A stretch of DNA of 57,201 nucleotides from Bacteroidales bacterium (GTDB lineage: Bacteria; Bacteroidota; Bacteroidia; Bacteroidales; Marinilabiliaceae), in the NCBI GenBank assembly GCA_022768325.1, contig JALEMI010000060.1, positions 1-57,201 of the forward strand, written 5' to 3'. Shown here piece by piece: positions 25,911 to 34,600 of the stretch (the first letter of the stretch is position 1; each line of letters begins with the position of its first letter). The position numbers were made by a program, and so were the translations under genes. The notes beneath the pieces were generated by a model that was given only the letters and a program-made list of their open reading frames with translations, was not told the origin of the DNA and searched no databases.

Positions 25911-27500
25911 ATGCGAACAACATTCATTCTGTGCCTTGCGCTATTGCTCTCGGTCGTTACCAGGGCGCAAGAAGTAAGCTACAATTTCGCCAGAGGCTCA
26001 GAGGCTTATGACGAGGGCAACATCGACGAGGCACTTTACTACTTGAACAAGGAGATTGAAGAAAACCCCGCCAACGGCGATGCGCACTATGTCATTGCCA
26101 TGTGTCTAATACGTAACGATAATGCCAAGGCTCTTACTTCCGTAAACAAGGCGATCAAATTGTTGACGTCCGACGAAGATCTTGCTATGGCATATACTCT
26201 CCGTGGTGATATCTACATGTTTGAACTGCATGAATTAGAACGCGCAATTGACGATTTTACTAAGGCAATTGCCTTCGGTTCCGGTCTCAATGAGGAATTT
26301 TTACACCGCGGCTTTGCTTATTTATGTATAGGGCAGTTCGACTTGGCGGTCAAAGACTTGCAACAATCAATAAAGCTTGACCCGGACAACCATGATGCTC
26401 ATTATTTTTTGGCGGAGGCCTTTTCCAAGCAAGAACGATGGGCGGAGGCGATTGAGCAGTGCGACAACTCCATCAAGCTCAACTCCCAAGTCCACCAACC
26501 ATATATCACTCGTGCCAAGGCTCATATCGCCCTTAAAGACTACGACAAAGCGATTGACGATGTCATTTCGTCTTTGGTAAAGAGAAAAACAAATGAGGCT
26601 ATGGACTTGATTCGCGGTCCATTGGCAAAGAACGCCTATGCGCAGACTGAGGCCAAGCTGAAGGCGTATGTTGAACAAGACAATAGTGACTTCCCCCGTT
26701 TCTTGATAGCCCTTTTTTACCATGATAACAATAAATATGAAACTGCAATCTCTTATGCCAAGGATTGCGTCATTGATGCCGATGGGGGAATCGCTTTGTT
26801 GCTTAGTTATTGTTATAAATCGTTGGGTGACTATGACAACGCTTTGTATTATTGCAATCGAGCCATTGACATAGACCCGACAAATTATACATTTCTGTTC
26901 CAAAAGGCTGAACTCTTTAATGCGCAAGGAAAGTATCAAGATGCAATTGCGACGTATGACGCTTGCGTCAGCCACGATCCTGTTAATGGTGAAGCCTATT
27001 ATTTGCGCGGCATTGTTAAGATGACCTGTGGCGACCTCGACGGGGCTGTTGAAGATTTTACAATGGCAATCACTCTAAACCCTGACGAAGCGCGGTTCTA
27101 CCTTCGCCGGGGGCAAGCAAACGCCAAGAAGGGTAATTCCCAATCGGCCGAGGCTGACTACAAAAAGGCCATTGAGATGGACGCAACTACCCAAAATACA
27201 TGGGTTTCTTGTATAGCCTTCCTGAGCTTGGGACAAAAAGAAAAGGCCATGGAGCTTGTGGATGCAATATATGCTGAAGACCCCGGTAGCTCCAACGGTT
27301 ATTTCTTAATGTCAAGATTCTACGCGCAGGCTGGTGAGTATGATAAGTCCTTGGAATTCATGGATAAGTGTTTGGCAAAAGGATACGACGTCTCCGCATA
27401 TTCCGTTTTTTTTGATTTCAATCCGATGAGGGAGAACCCTCAATTCAAGGGGTTAATCAAAAAGTACACGAAGAAATACCCAGTGGGGAAACTTGACTAA
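25911..27500 (+). CDS. Exported TPR-repeat protein (TPR paralog 4)
   Basis: 529 residues with signal peptide MRTTFILCLALLLSVVTRA. It keeps the N-terminal family block as ENPANGDAHYVIAM and the C-terminal block as DFNPMRENPQFKGLIKKY, but both are more divergent than in paralogs 1-3, matching the more divergent leader copy upstream. Typical TPR units include YDNALYYCNRAIDIDPTNYT and YQDAIATYDACVSHDPVNGE. It is a single-gene unit between leader copy 3 and a long terminator hairpin. Parts of the gene are clearly A/T-rich relative to the surrounding chromosome. No enzymatic domain is seen. Confidence 0.9.
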   Translation: MRTTFILCLALLLSVVTRAQEVSYNFARGSEAYDEGNIDEALYYLNKEIEENPANGDAHYVIAMCLIRNDNAKALTSVNKAIKLLTSDEDLAMAYTLRGDIYMFELHELERAIDDFTKAIAFGSGLNEEFLHRGFAYLCIGQFDLAVKDLQQSIKLDPDNHDAHYFLAEAFSKQERWAEAIEQCDNSIKLNSQVHQPYITRAKAHIALKDYDKAIDDVISSLVKRKTNEAMDLIRGPLAKNAYAQTEAKLKAYVEQDNSDFPRFLIALFYHDNNKYETAISYAKDCVIDADGGIALLLSYCYKSLGDYDNALYYCNRAIDIDPTNYTFLFQKAELFNAQGKYQDAIATYDACVSHDPVNGEAYYLRGIVKMTCGDLDGAVEDFTMAITLNPDEARFYLRRGQANAKKGNSQSAEADYKKAIEMDATTQNTWVSCIAFLSLGQKEKAMELVDAIYAEDPGSSNGYFLMSRFYAQAGEYDKSLEFMDKCLAKGYDVSAYSVFFDFNPMRENPQFKGLIKKYTKKYPVGKLD

Positions 27501-27590
27501 ACGTGTTATGTGTCCAGATTCTCGCAAAGCTCTACTTTCATCATAGCGACATATCCTGATCCCTAAGTTTACCGCCAGGTGATCTCCGAT

Positions 27591-27640
27591 GTCGAGGGTT
27601 GTCCAGTGCCAGAGGCAATTAAGGACGGCCCTCGGCTTTT
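27591..27640 (+). terminator. Terminator after TPR paralog 4
   Basis: GTCGAGGGTTGTCC (27591-27604) pairs with GGACGGCCCTCGGC (27623-27636) over 14 positions when G-U pairs are allowed, with a small TGCC/GGCA hairpin inside the loop and TTTT after the stem. The rest of 27501-27740 shows no gene. Confidence 0.75.
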
Positions 27641-27747
27641 GCGCATCCCCCGCTCCTCCCTCATGTCTATTCCCGAAAAATGAAATCAGCCGTGCTTTTT
27701 CCCCACTTTTCAACGCCCGCCCGTTTCGTTCTTTCCCCCTTAAGATG

Positions 27748-27755
27748 TAATTTTG
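27748..27755 (+). promoter_or_regulatory. Promoter (-7 box) abutting a start codon
   Basis: TAATTTTG exactly matches TAnnTTTG and ends 4 bp before the ATG at 27760; TTTC lies 20 bp upstream (27724-27727). Transcription would start at or next to the A of the ATG, implying a leaderless mRNA for the HNH-like gene. Confidence 0.5.
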
Positions 27756-27759
27756 ACGT

Positions 27760-28602
27760 ATGAATGCCTATTTCATATCTTGGGACCCTGACGCTCAGCC
27801 AGAAAACCTCAAGTCCTTCGCAAGCGCTATGAAAGGTATCTTGCGAAAACAGCAGGACGACGTGAGTCTCAATCTCTGGGACCTCCCACCGTCTTGCGAT
27901 GCCTCACAGGGCGACATCCTCTTCGTCGTGCGGACCGATGCCAATTGCCTTGCGCAAGGTGTCGCCATGGTCGCCCTCCTCTTCGAACCCGGCGAGGTCG
28001 ACGGTGTCAAACAGCTCCCCCGTTCTTGCATTCAACCCATCTACACTTTCGACACCGACCGCTACGATGTCCTGAAACCCGCCGCATGGGCCCACATTCT
28101 CCCCGATGTCGATTGGCAGCATTTCAACGGCTTTTACAAAGTCCCCGAGGAAGCCTTCGAGAAGGTCATAAACCTATGGATGGACTACATCCTCGCCCAC
28201 TACGACACCATGTCCCACCGTGGAGGCACCATCCCACGCAAACCCAAGGCCTCCACGTTCTTCGACAACCCCTCCATCATAGCTTTCGCACCAGGCATAT
28301 ACCCCTACGTCTACAAGCGTTTCCAACACAAGTGCGACATCTGCGGGATTGACTTCGACTATGTCTACGGGAGGCTCGATAACGTCCCGACGGCCCATTT
28401 TGTCGCCACCGTCCGCAAGAGCTTCTCCAAAGGGGTGCCCGACTACCGCTCAGTCTCATGTATATGCGGCAACTGCTGGCCGCTCATCGTCAACGGCTCC
28501 ACCATCGACGAGCTGCGCTCTAAGGTCAGGGCGGTCACGTGCGACCCCTCGACCACAATAGCCATGCAAGTGCGGCTCACTCCAGGGCGCATCCTAAGCT
28601 GA
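27760..28602 (+). CDS. Hypothetical protein with degenerate HNH-like zinc domain
   Basis: 280 residues, no signal peptide. The C-terminal ~75 residues look like the McrA-type HNH fold: CDICGIDFDYVYGRLDN, then TAHFV where family members have the His-His pair, and CICGNCWPLI where they have CxNCH. The Cys pairs are kept but the first His of the pair is Ala and the last His is Trp, so nuclease activity is doubtful. The N-terminal ~120 residues (YFISWDPDA, GDILFVVRTD, GVAMVALLFEP) are weakly like PUA/EVE domains that bind modified bases; this is a tentative reading. It heads a co-directional run with an M23 peptidase, thiL, ruvA and sprA (27-bp gap). A real gene, but the function is unknown. Confidence 0.75.
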   Translation: MNAYFISWDPDAQPENLKSFASAMKGILRKQQDDVSLNLWDLPPSCDASQGDILFVVRTDANCLAQGVAMVALLFEPGEVDGVKQLPRSCIQPIYTFDTDRYDVLKPAAWAHILPDVDWQHFNGFYKVPEEAFEKVINLWMDYILAHYDTMSHRGGTIPRKPKASTFFDNPSIIAFAPGIYPYVYKRFQHKCDICGIDFDYVYGRLDNVPTAHFVATVRKSFSKGVPDYRSVSCICGNCWPLIVNGSTIDELRSKVRAVTCDPSTTIAMQVRLTPGRILS

Positions 28603-28629
28603 ACCCACAGCCTCACTCCATTCCCCCAA

Positions 28630-29895
28630 ATGACCAACGCACAACTCTCAACGAAACTTTTCCACGCCGTCGTCCTGTCTGTGGCCGCGCTGTCGCTCCT
28701 CGTGCCGACGGCTTGCCACTATTCGTCCGACGCCACAGCCACAGCCTCCGACACCATCGTGCCGCCCGAGCCCGAGATGCTCTACGGATTGCCCGTCGAC
28801 TCCTTTTTCGTCGAGAAGACCACCGTCCGCCAGGGGCAGATGATTTCCCAAATCCTCACCGGTGCCGGGCTCCCCTATGCCACGGCCATCGAGGCGTACG
28901 ACAAGGCGGCGCCGCTCTTCGACTTCCGCCACATGAAGGCCGGACAGACGTGCTGTTTCTTCCATTCCACCGACACAACAGCGCAAACGCAGCTCCTCCA
29001 TTTTGTCTACGAGATTTCGCCTACAAGTTATGTCCGCTGCTCTTTTGCCGACAGCGTCACTGTCTCGCTTCAGCAGATAAGCGTCACCACCCGCCGTCGC
29101 GCCGTGGCGGCCTCCATCTCCTCAAACCTATGGAACGCCCTCTCGGAGCAACACATTGACCCGCAAGTGGCTCTCGACCTCTCCGATGTCTTCGCCTGGA
29201 CAGTCGATTTCTTCGGCCTCGACAAGGGCGACCGCTTCGGCATAATCTATGACGAGAGGGTGGCGTCCGACCGTGTCGTAGGCTCAGGACCCATCACGGC
29301 GGCTGTCTATGTCTCCGCCTCGGGCAAGAAGAGCTATGCCTTCCGCCACGTTGGCGACAGCATTGCGGGGTATTATGACCTCAAGGGCAACAGCCTCCGC
29401 CGCGCTTTCCTCAAGGCGCCCCTCCATTTCAGCCGCATTTCGAGCCGTTTCAGCAATTCGCGCCTCCATCCCGTCCTTAAGATTCGCCGTCCGCACCACG
29501 GCGTCGACTACGCCGCGCCAAAGGGTACGCCCGTCGTGGCTCTCGGCGACGGCAAGGTTGTAGCCAAAGGCTACGACTCCAAAGGCGGGGGCAACTACGT
29601 CAAGATTAAGCACAACAGCGTCTACACCACCGTCTATATGCACCTCAACGGCTTCGCCAAAGGCCTCTCCGTAGGCCAGTCGGTCAGGCAGGGCGACGTC
29701 ATCGGCGCAGTAGGTGCCACGGGGCTCGCCACAGGCCCGCACCTCGATTTCCGAATGTTGCGCGACGGTCGCCCCATCGACCCCCTCACTGTCGAGATGC
29801 CCCCAGCCGAGCCAATCGACAACGACGCCATAATCGACTTCATGGACATGAGCGATAGGCTCAAAGACAGTCTCGACTCCCTCTTTAACAATTAA
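28630..29895 (+). CDS. M23 family metallopeptidase lipoprotein
   Basis: 421 residues. A lipoprotein signal ends at VPTACH (Cys29). The C-terminal LytM domain (~residues 265-390) shows RISSRFSNSRLHPVLK, the zinc motif HHGVDYAAPKGTPV, and ATGPHLDFRM. In most M23 peptidases the last motif is H-x-H; here it is H-x-D, with Asp in a position that could still bind zinc. Such enzymes cut peptide cross-bridges of peptidoglycan, or regulate amidases, at the cell envelope. The middle region resembles the OapA/Csd3-type linker domain. It sits 21 bp upstream of thiL in the run leading to sprA. Confidence 0.92.
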   Translation: MTNAQLSTKLFHAVVLSVAALSLLVPTACHYSSDATATASDTIVPPEPEMLYGLPVDSFFVEKTTVRQGQMISQILTGAGLPYATAIEAYDKAAPLFDFRHMKAGQTCCFFHSTDTTAQTQLLHFVYEISPTSYVRCSFADSVTVSLQQISVTTRRRAVAASISSNLWNALSEQHIDPQVALDLSDVFAWTVDFFGLDKGDRFGIIYDERVASDRVVGSGPITAAVYVSASGKKSYAFRHVGDSIAGYYDLKGNSLRRAFLKAPLHFSRISSRFSNSRLHPVLKIRRPHHGVDYAAPKGTPVVALGDGKVVAKGYDSKGGGNYVKIKHNSVYTTVYMHLNGFAKGLSVGQSVRQGDVIGAVGATGLATGPHLDFRMLRDGRPIDPLTVEMPPAEPIDNDAIIDFMDMSDRLKDSLDSLFNN

Positions 29896-29916
29896 CACCC
29901 TTCGACCTCCCAAACC

Positions 29917-30951
29917 ATGGCAGAAAGCATTGAGACGCTTGGCGAGTTCGGCCTGATTGACCGCATCGCCAAACAGACAACAACACAGCAGCCTACAACC
30001 CTCAAAGGCATTGGCGACGATTGCGCCGTCCTCAGCCAGTCGGAGGGCATGGTGAAGGTCGTGACGACGGACCTCCTCCTCGAAGGCATACACTTCGACC
30101 TGACATATTGCCCCCTCAAACACCTGGGCTACAAGGCCGTGGCGGTCAATCTGTCCGATGTCTGCGCCATGAATGCCTACCCCCGTCAGATAACGGTCTC
30201 CATCGGCGTGAGCGGCAAGTTCACCCTCAAAGCCATCGACGACCTCTACGACGGCATCCGTCTCGCCTGCCAACGCTATGGCGTAGACCTGGTGGGCGGC
30301 GACACCACCTCCAGCCTCACGGGCCTCACCATCTCCATCACGGCCATAGGCGAGCAGAAGCCCTCACGCCTCGCCTATCGCAATGGGGCCAGACCCAACG
30401 ACATCTTGTGTGTCAGTGGCGACCTCGGCGCAGCCTACGCCGGCCTCCAACTCCTCGAACGAGAAAAACGCGTCCTCAAAGGCAATAATTCCGCTTCTCC
30501 TGCGTTAGACGGATATAAGTACATCCTCGAGCGTCAGCTCAAACCAGAGCCGCGCCCCGATATTGTCGATTTCCTTGAAAAGATTGACGTTGTCCCCACG
30601 TCCATGATGGACGTGAGCGACGGGCTCTCCAGCGAGCTGATTCACATCTGCTCGCAGTCGGAGGTCGGATGCCGTCTCTACGAGGACCGAGTCCCCCTCC
30701 ACGCCGAGACCAAAGCCCTTTGCGCCGAGCTGAATATCAACCCCATCGTGGCGGCCCTCAATGGCGGCGAGGACTACGAGCTTCTTTTCTCAATCCGGCA
30801 AGAGGATTACCCGAAGTTCCAAAGCCAGCCAGGCCCCGAAATCTACGCCATTGGCTACGTTTGCGAGAAGGAGAAAGGCCGCCGAATGATTACCACAGGC
30901 GGAGACGAGGCCGACCTCCAGGCGCAAGGCTGGCGTTTCTTCACAAACTAA
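29917..30951 (+). CDS. thiL: Thiamine-monophosphate kinase
   Basis: 344 residues, normal for ThiL. Motifs of the AIR-synthase-like fold are visible: GEFGLIDRIAK at the N-terminus, GIGDDCAVL (metal/ATP site), TTDLLLEGIHFDL, LSDVCAMNAYP, DLVGGDTTSS, MMDVSDGLSSEL and NGGEDYELLF near the C-terminus. It phosphorylates thiamine monophosphate to thiamine diphosphate, the last step of vitamin B1 biosynthesis. No other thiamine gene is nearby; it is embedded in the M23-thiL-ruvA-sprA series with short gaps, which looks like an operon of convenience. Confidence 0.96.
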   Translation: MAESIETLGEFGLIDRIAKQTTTQQPTTLKGIGDDCAVLSQSEGMVKVVTTDLLLEGIHFDLTYCPLKHLGYKAVAVNLSDVCAMNAYPRQITVSIGVSGKFTLKAIDDLYDGIRLACQRYGVDLVGGDTTSSLTGLTISITAIGEQKPSRLAYRNGARPNDILCVSGDLGAAYAGLQLLEREKRVLKGNNSASPALDGYKYILERQLKPEPRPDIVDFLEKIDVVPTSMMDVSDGLSSELIHICSQSEVGCRLYEDRVPLHAETKALCAELNINPIVAALNGGEDYELLFSIRQEDYPKFQSQPGPEIYAIGYVCEKEKGRRMITTGGDEADLQAQGWRFFTN

Positions 30952-30988
30952 GACCGTAAGGCAAAAAAACACATATCACTAATTCACA

Positions 30989-31585
30989 TTGATTGAGTTC
31001 CTCAACGGCAATATCGCCGAACTGACGCCAACATACGCCGTCATCGACTGCTCGGGCGTCGGCTACATAGCCAGCATCTCCCTCAACACCTTCTCCGCCA
31101 TTCAAGGGCGGCAGAAGGCTCTCTTGTTCATTCACGAAGCCATCCGCGAAGACGCTTATCAACTCTACGGCTTCGCCACGTCCGACGAGAGGGAGGTCTT
31201 CCGCCTCCTGACGTCCGTAAGCGGCGTGGGTGCCGCCTCGGCGCGCATTATTGTCTCCGCCATGTCGCCAGCCGAGCTTCAAAACGCCATCATGGGGGGC
31301 GATGTCAAGTCGCTCAAAGGTATTAAGGGCATTGGCCAGAAGACGGCCGAGAGAATCATTGTCGAGCTGAAGGAGAAGATGGCTAAGCTCGGCGTACAGC
31401 CCGACGGCCCGACGCCCGTAACGCTGCGCTCTGCTGCGTCCGAGGTCGCCGAGGAGGCCCTCCAAGCCCTCCTGACGCTTGGCTACAACAAGGCTCAGGC
31501 GGCCAAGGTGGTCGACAAGATTTTGGCAGACAACCCTGACCTTAAAGTCGAGGGTGTGGTCAAGGCTGCTTTCCGAATGTTATGA
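30989..31585 (+). CDS. ruvA: Holliday junction branch migration complex subunit RuvA
   Basis: 198 residues. The start is the TTG at 30989, giving (M)IEFLNGNIAEL, which matches the standard RuvA N-terminus MIEY/F-G; no ATG fits. Domain I is an OB fold (VIDCSGVGYIASIS), domain II has the two helix-hairpin-helix motifs (LLTSVSGVGAASARIIVSA and LKGIKGIGQKTAERIIVEL), and domain III at the C-terminus binds RuvB (ALLTLGYNKAQAAKVVDKIL). It binds four-way DNA junctions and directs RuvB. The ruvA-sprA neighbourhood is commonly seen in Bacteroidota. Confidence 0.97.
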   Translation: MIEFLNGNIAELTPTYAVIDCSGVGYIASISLNTFSAIQGRQKALLFIHEAIREDAYQLYGFATSDEREVFRLLTSVSGVGAASARIIVSAMSPAELQNAIMGGDVKSLKGIKGIGQKTAERIIVELKEKMAKLGVQPDGPTPVTLRSAASEVAEEALQALLTLGYNKAQAAKVVDKILADNPDLKVEGVVKAAFRML

Positions 31586-31603
31586 TAAGAAGCCTGCGAC
31601 GAG

Positions 31604-34600
31604 ATGATTAAGAAGCTCAGACGGTTGCCCGTAGTCCTGACCGGCCTCATAGCCCTGGCCGGCGTGTCCGCTCCGCTCATCCGCCCCGCCATCAACCGTG
31701 CTGTGCTCGAAGCAGCGCTTGCTCCTTCATCTGACGCGCCGCAGGCTCAGGCCGATACCCTCCAACTGCCTTACCCCATGAGCGACGAGGGCGATGTCCC
31801 CGCCGTAAGCGGACAGTCGCCCGCGCAAGGCTCTTCGTCGCCCATCGACCTCAAAGACCCCGACAACGCCGAATACTCCGCCGTCTACGACCCCGCCTCA
31901 GGCTCGGTCACAATCTATCGCAAGATTGGCGGAATGGACGTAAGGCTCCCATACTCAATGAGCTACGAGGACTATCAGAACGATGCCGTCCGCCGCTCAA
32001 TGATGAATTACTGGCTCTCCAAACAACGCCAGGCGGGAAATGCCGACCGCGGCGCGTCGGCCAAGAATCCCGAGCAACGTAAGAACTCCCTGCTCAACAG
32101 CAAGTGGGAGATTGACAACGACGCTTTCGCCTCCATCTTCGGAAGCAACAACATCACCATGCGCCTCCAGGGGCAAGCCATGGTCAGCATCGGTGTCCAA
32201 TACAATAAAATCGACAACCCGACCCTCCAAGAGCGCATGAGGGCCACTACGAGTTTCGATTTCAACCAAAGCGTACAGGTCAACCTCAATTCCCAAATCG
32301 GCGAGAAGCTCAAGCTCGGCATCAACTACAATACGCAGGCCACTTTCGCCTTCGAGAACGAGGTGAAGCTGGAGTATAACGGCGACGAGGACGACATTAT
32401 CCAGGACATCGAGGCGGGAAACATCAACTGGAGCCTCCCAGGAACGCTTATCCAAGGCAGCCAAAGCCTCTTCGGGTTCAAGATGGACATGAAGTTCGGT
32501 AAGCTCTCCGTCTCAACAGTTTTCAGCCAAAAGAAGGGCGAGAGCAACAGCATAACCGTCCAAAATGGCGCGACGGCGCAGGAGTTTGAAATCGACGTGA
32601 CGGACTACGAGAAGAATAAGCACTTCTTCCTCAGCCAACGTTTCAAGGATATGTACGACCAGGCGTTACGTCGCCTCCCGACGGTCAATTCGGGCATCTC
32701 AATCAGCAAGATCGAGGTTTGGGTCACCAACAAGACGGGTAATTACACCGACGCCCGCAATGTCGTGGCCTTTGCCGACCTCGGCGAGACCGATTCCGAC
32801 ATCCAAAATCCAGCTATATGGGCCGGTGCGCCCGCCATGCCTGCCAACGATGCCAATAATCTCTACGCCTCAATGACAGGCCCTTACGCCAGCGCAAGAG
32901 ACCCCAACAGCACGACAAACGTGGTGTCCTCCATCAGCGGCATGAAGACAGGGCGCGACTACGAGAAGATTGAGAATGCCCGTATGCTCTCCTCTTCAGA
33001 GTATACGCTCAATGAGCATCTCGGCTACATCTCGCTCAATTCCCCTCTCAACAATAATGAGGTTCTCGCCGTGGCTTACCAATACACCTACCGCGGCCAG
33101 ACCTACACCGTCGGTGAGCTCTCGTCCAGTGGCGTCGCCGCCCCCAATTGCCTCTACCTCAAGATGCTTAAGGGCACCACTTTCACGCCCCAATACAAGG
33201 TGTGGGACCTCATGATGAAGAACATCTATGCCCTGGGCGGCTATGAGATTGAGTCCGACGGCTTTGAGCTTGAGGTTGTCTATCTCAACGACTCGACAAG
33301 CAACTACATCAACTATTTCAACGAGGGCAAGAAGCCCATCAATGGCGGTCAAAACGGGCAGACCTATCTCCAAATCCTCAATCTCGACAGACTTAATTCG
33401 TACAATGAGGTCGGCTCCGATGGCAAGTACGATTTCGTCTCCGGCATCACGGTCAATTCCCAACGAGGCCTCATCATCTTCCCCGAGCGCGAGCCTTTCG
33501 GCGACTATCTTGCCGAGAAGCTGAAGAGTGAGCCGCAATTGGCGGAGAAGTACGCCTTCCGTGCGCTCTACGATAGTACTCAAGTCTTTGCAAAACAGCA
33601 GACTAAGAAGAATAAGTTCAAGATTAAGGGTCAGTTCAAGAGCCAAAACTCAAGCGACATCTCCCTCAACGCCTACAACGTGGCGCAAGGGTCGGTGGTC
33701 GTGACGGCCGGAGGCCAGGTGCTCGTCGAGAATGTGGACTATACAGTCGACTACTCCCTCGGCCGTGTGCGAATCCTCAATCAAGGCATTCTCAATTCCG
33801 GAACGGCAATCAATATCTCATACGAGAACGAGGCCGCCATCTCCACTCAGACGCAGACGCTCGTCGGTACGCACCTCAATTACGAGGTGAATGAGGATTT
33901 CAATATCGGCGGCACCTTCATCCACATGAAGGAGAGGCCTCTCACGAACAAGGTGGCCTATGGCGACGAGAGTGTCTCCAACACCATGCTCGGCCTCAAT
34001 GTCAGCTATCGCCATAAACTCCCATTCCTCACCGAGGCTCTCGATGCCCTGCCGCTCGTAAGCACCAAGGCCGAGAGTTCCATCGACTTCGAGGGCGAGA
34101 TTGCGAAACTCATCGCGGGCCACTCCTCTTCCATCAGTGCCGCCTATATTGACGATTTCGAAGGCTCGTCGGTCAAGTACGACATCAAGGCATGGAGCGG
34201 ATGGCGTCTCGCAAGCCGCCCTGCCGGCTCGGGGGCGTTATCGCCCGACCAGACTGCCGTAAATGACCTCAGCGCCGGTTTCGACCGCGCCCGTCTCGCC
34301 TGGTATTCCATCGACCCCCTCTTCCTCCGAAATATGACGACAACGCCGCGCCATATCCGCAATGACCTCGACCAGCAAAGCAACCACTACGTCCGCGAGG
34401 TCTACGAGGATGAGCTTTACCCCAATAGGGAGGCCGCATACGGCGAGAGTACCAACATCTCGATGCTCAACTTGGCCTATTACCCCAACGAGAGAGGCCC
34501 CTACAACTTCACGACCGACCTCGACCACGACGGCCACCTCTCCAATCCCGCCGCCAAGTGGGCTGGCATCCAGAGGAAGCTCGAAACGACAGATTTCGAG

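Noticed and set aside
27453-27713. 86-codon minus-strand open frame downstream of TPR paralog 4
   Set aside because: It passes through the long terminator hairpin at 27591-27640; no domain or start context supports it.
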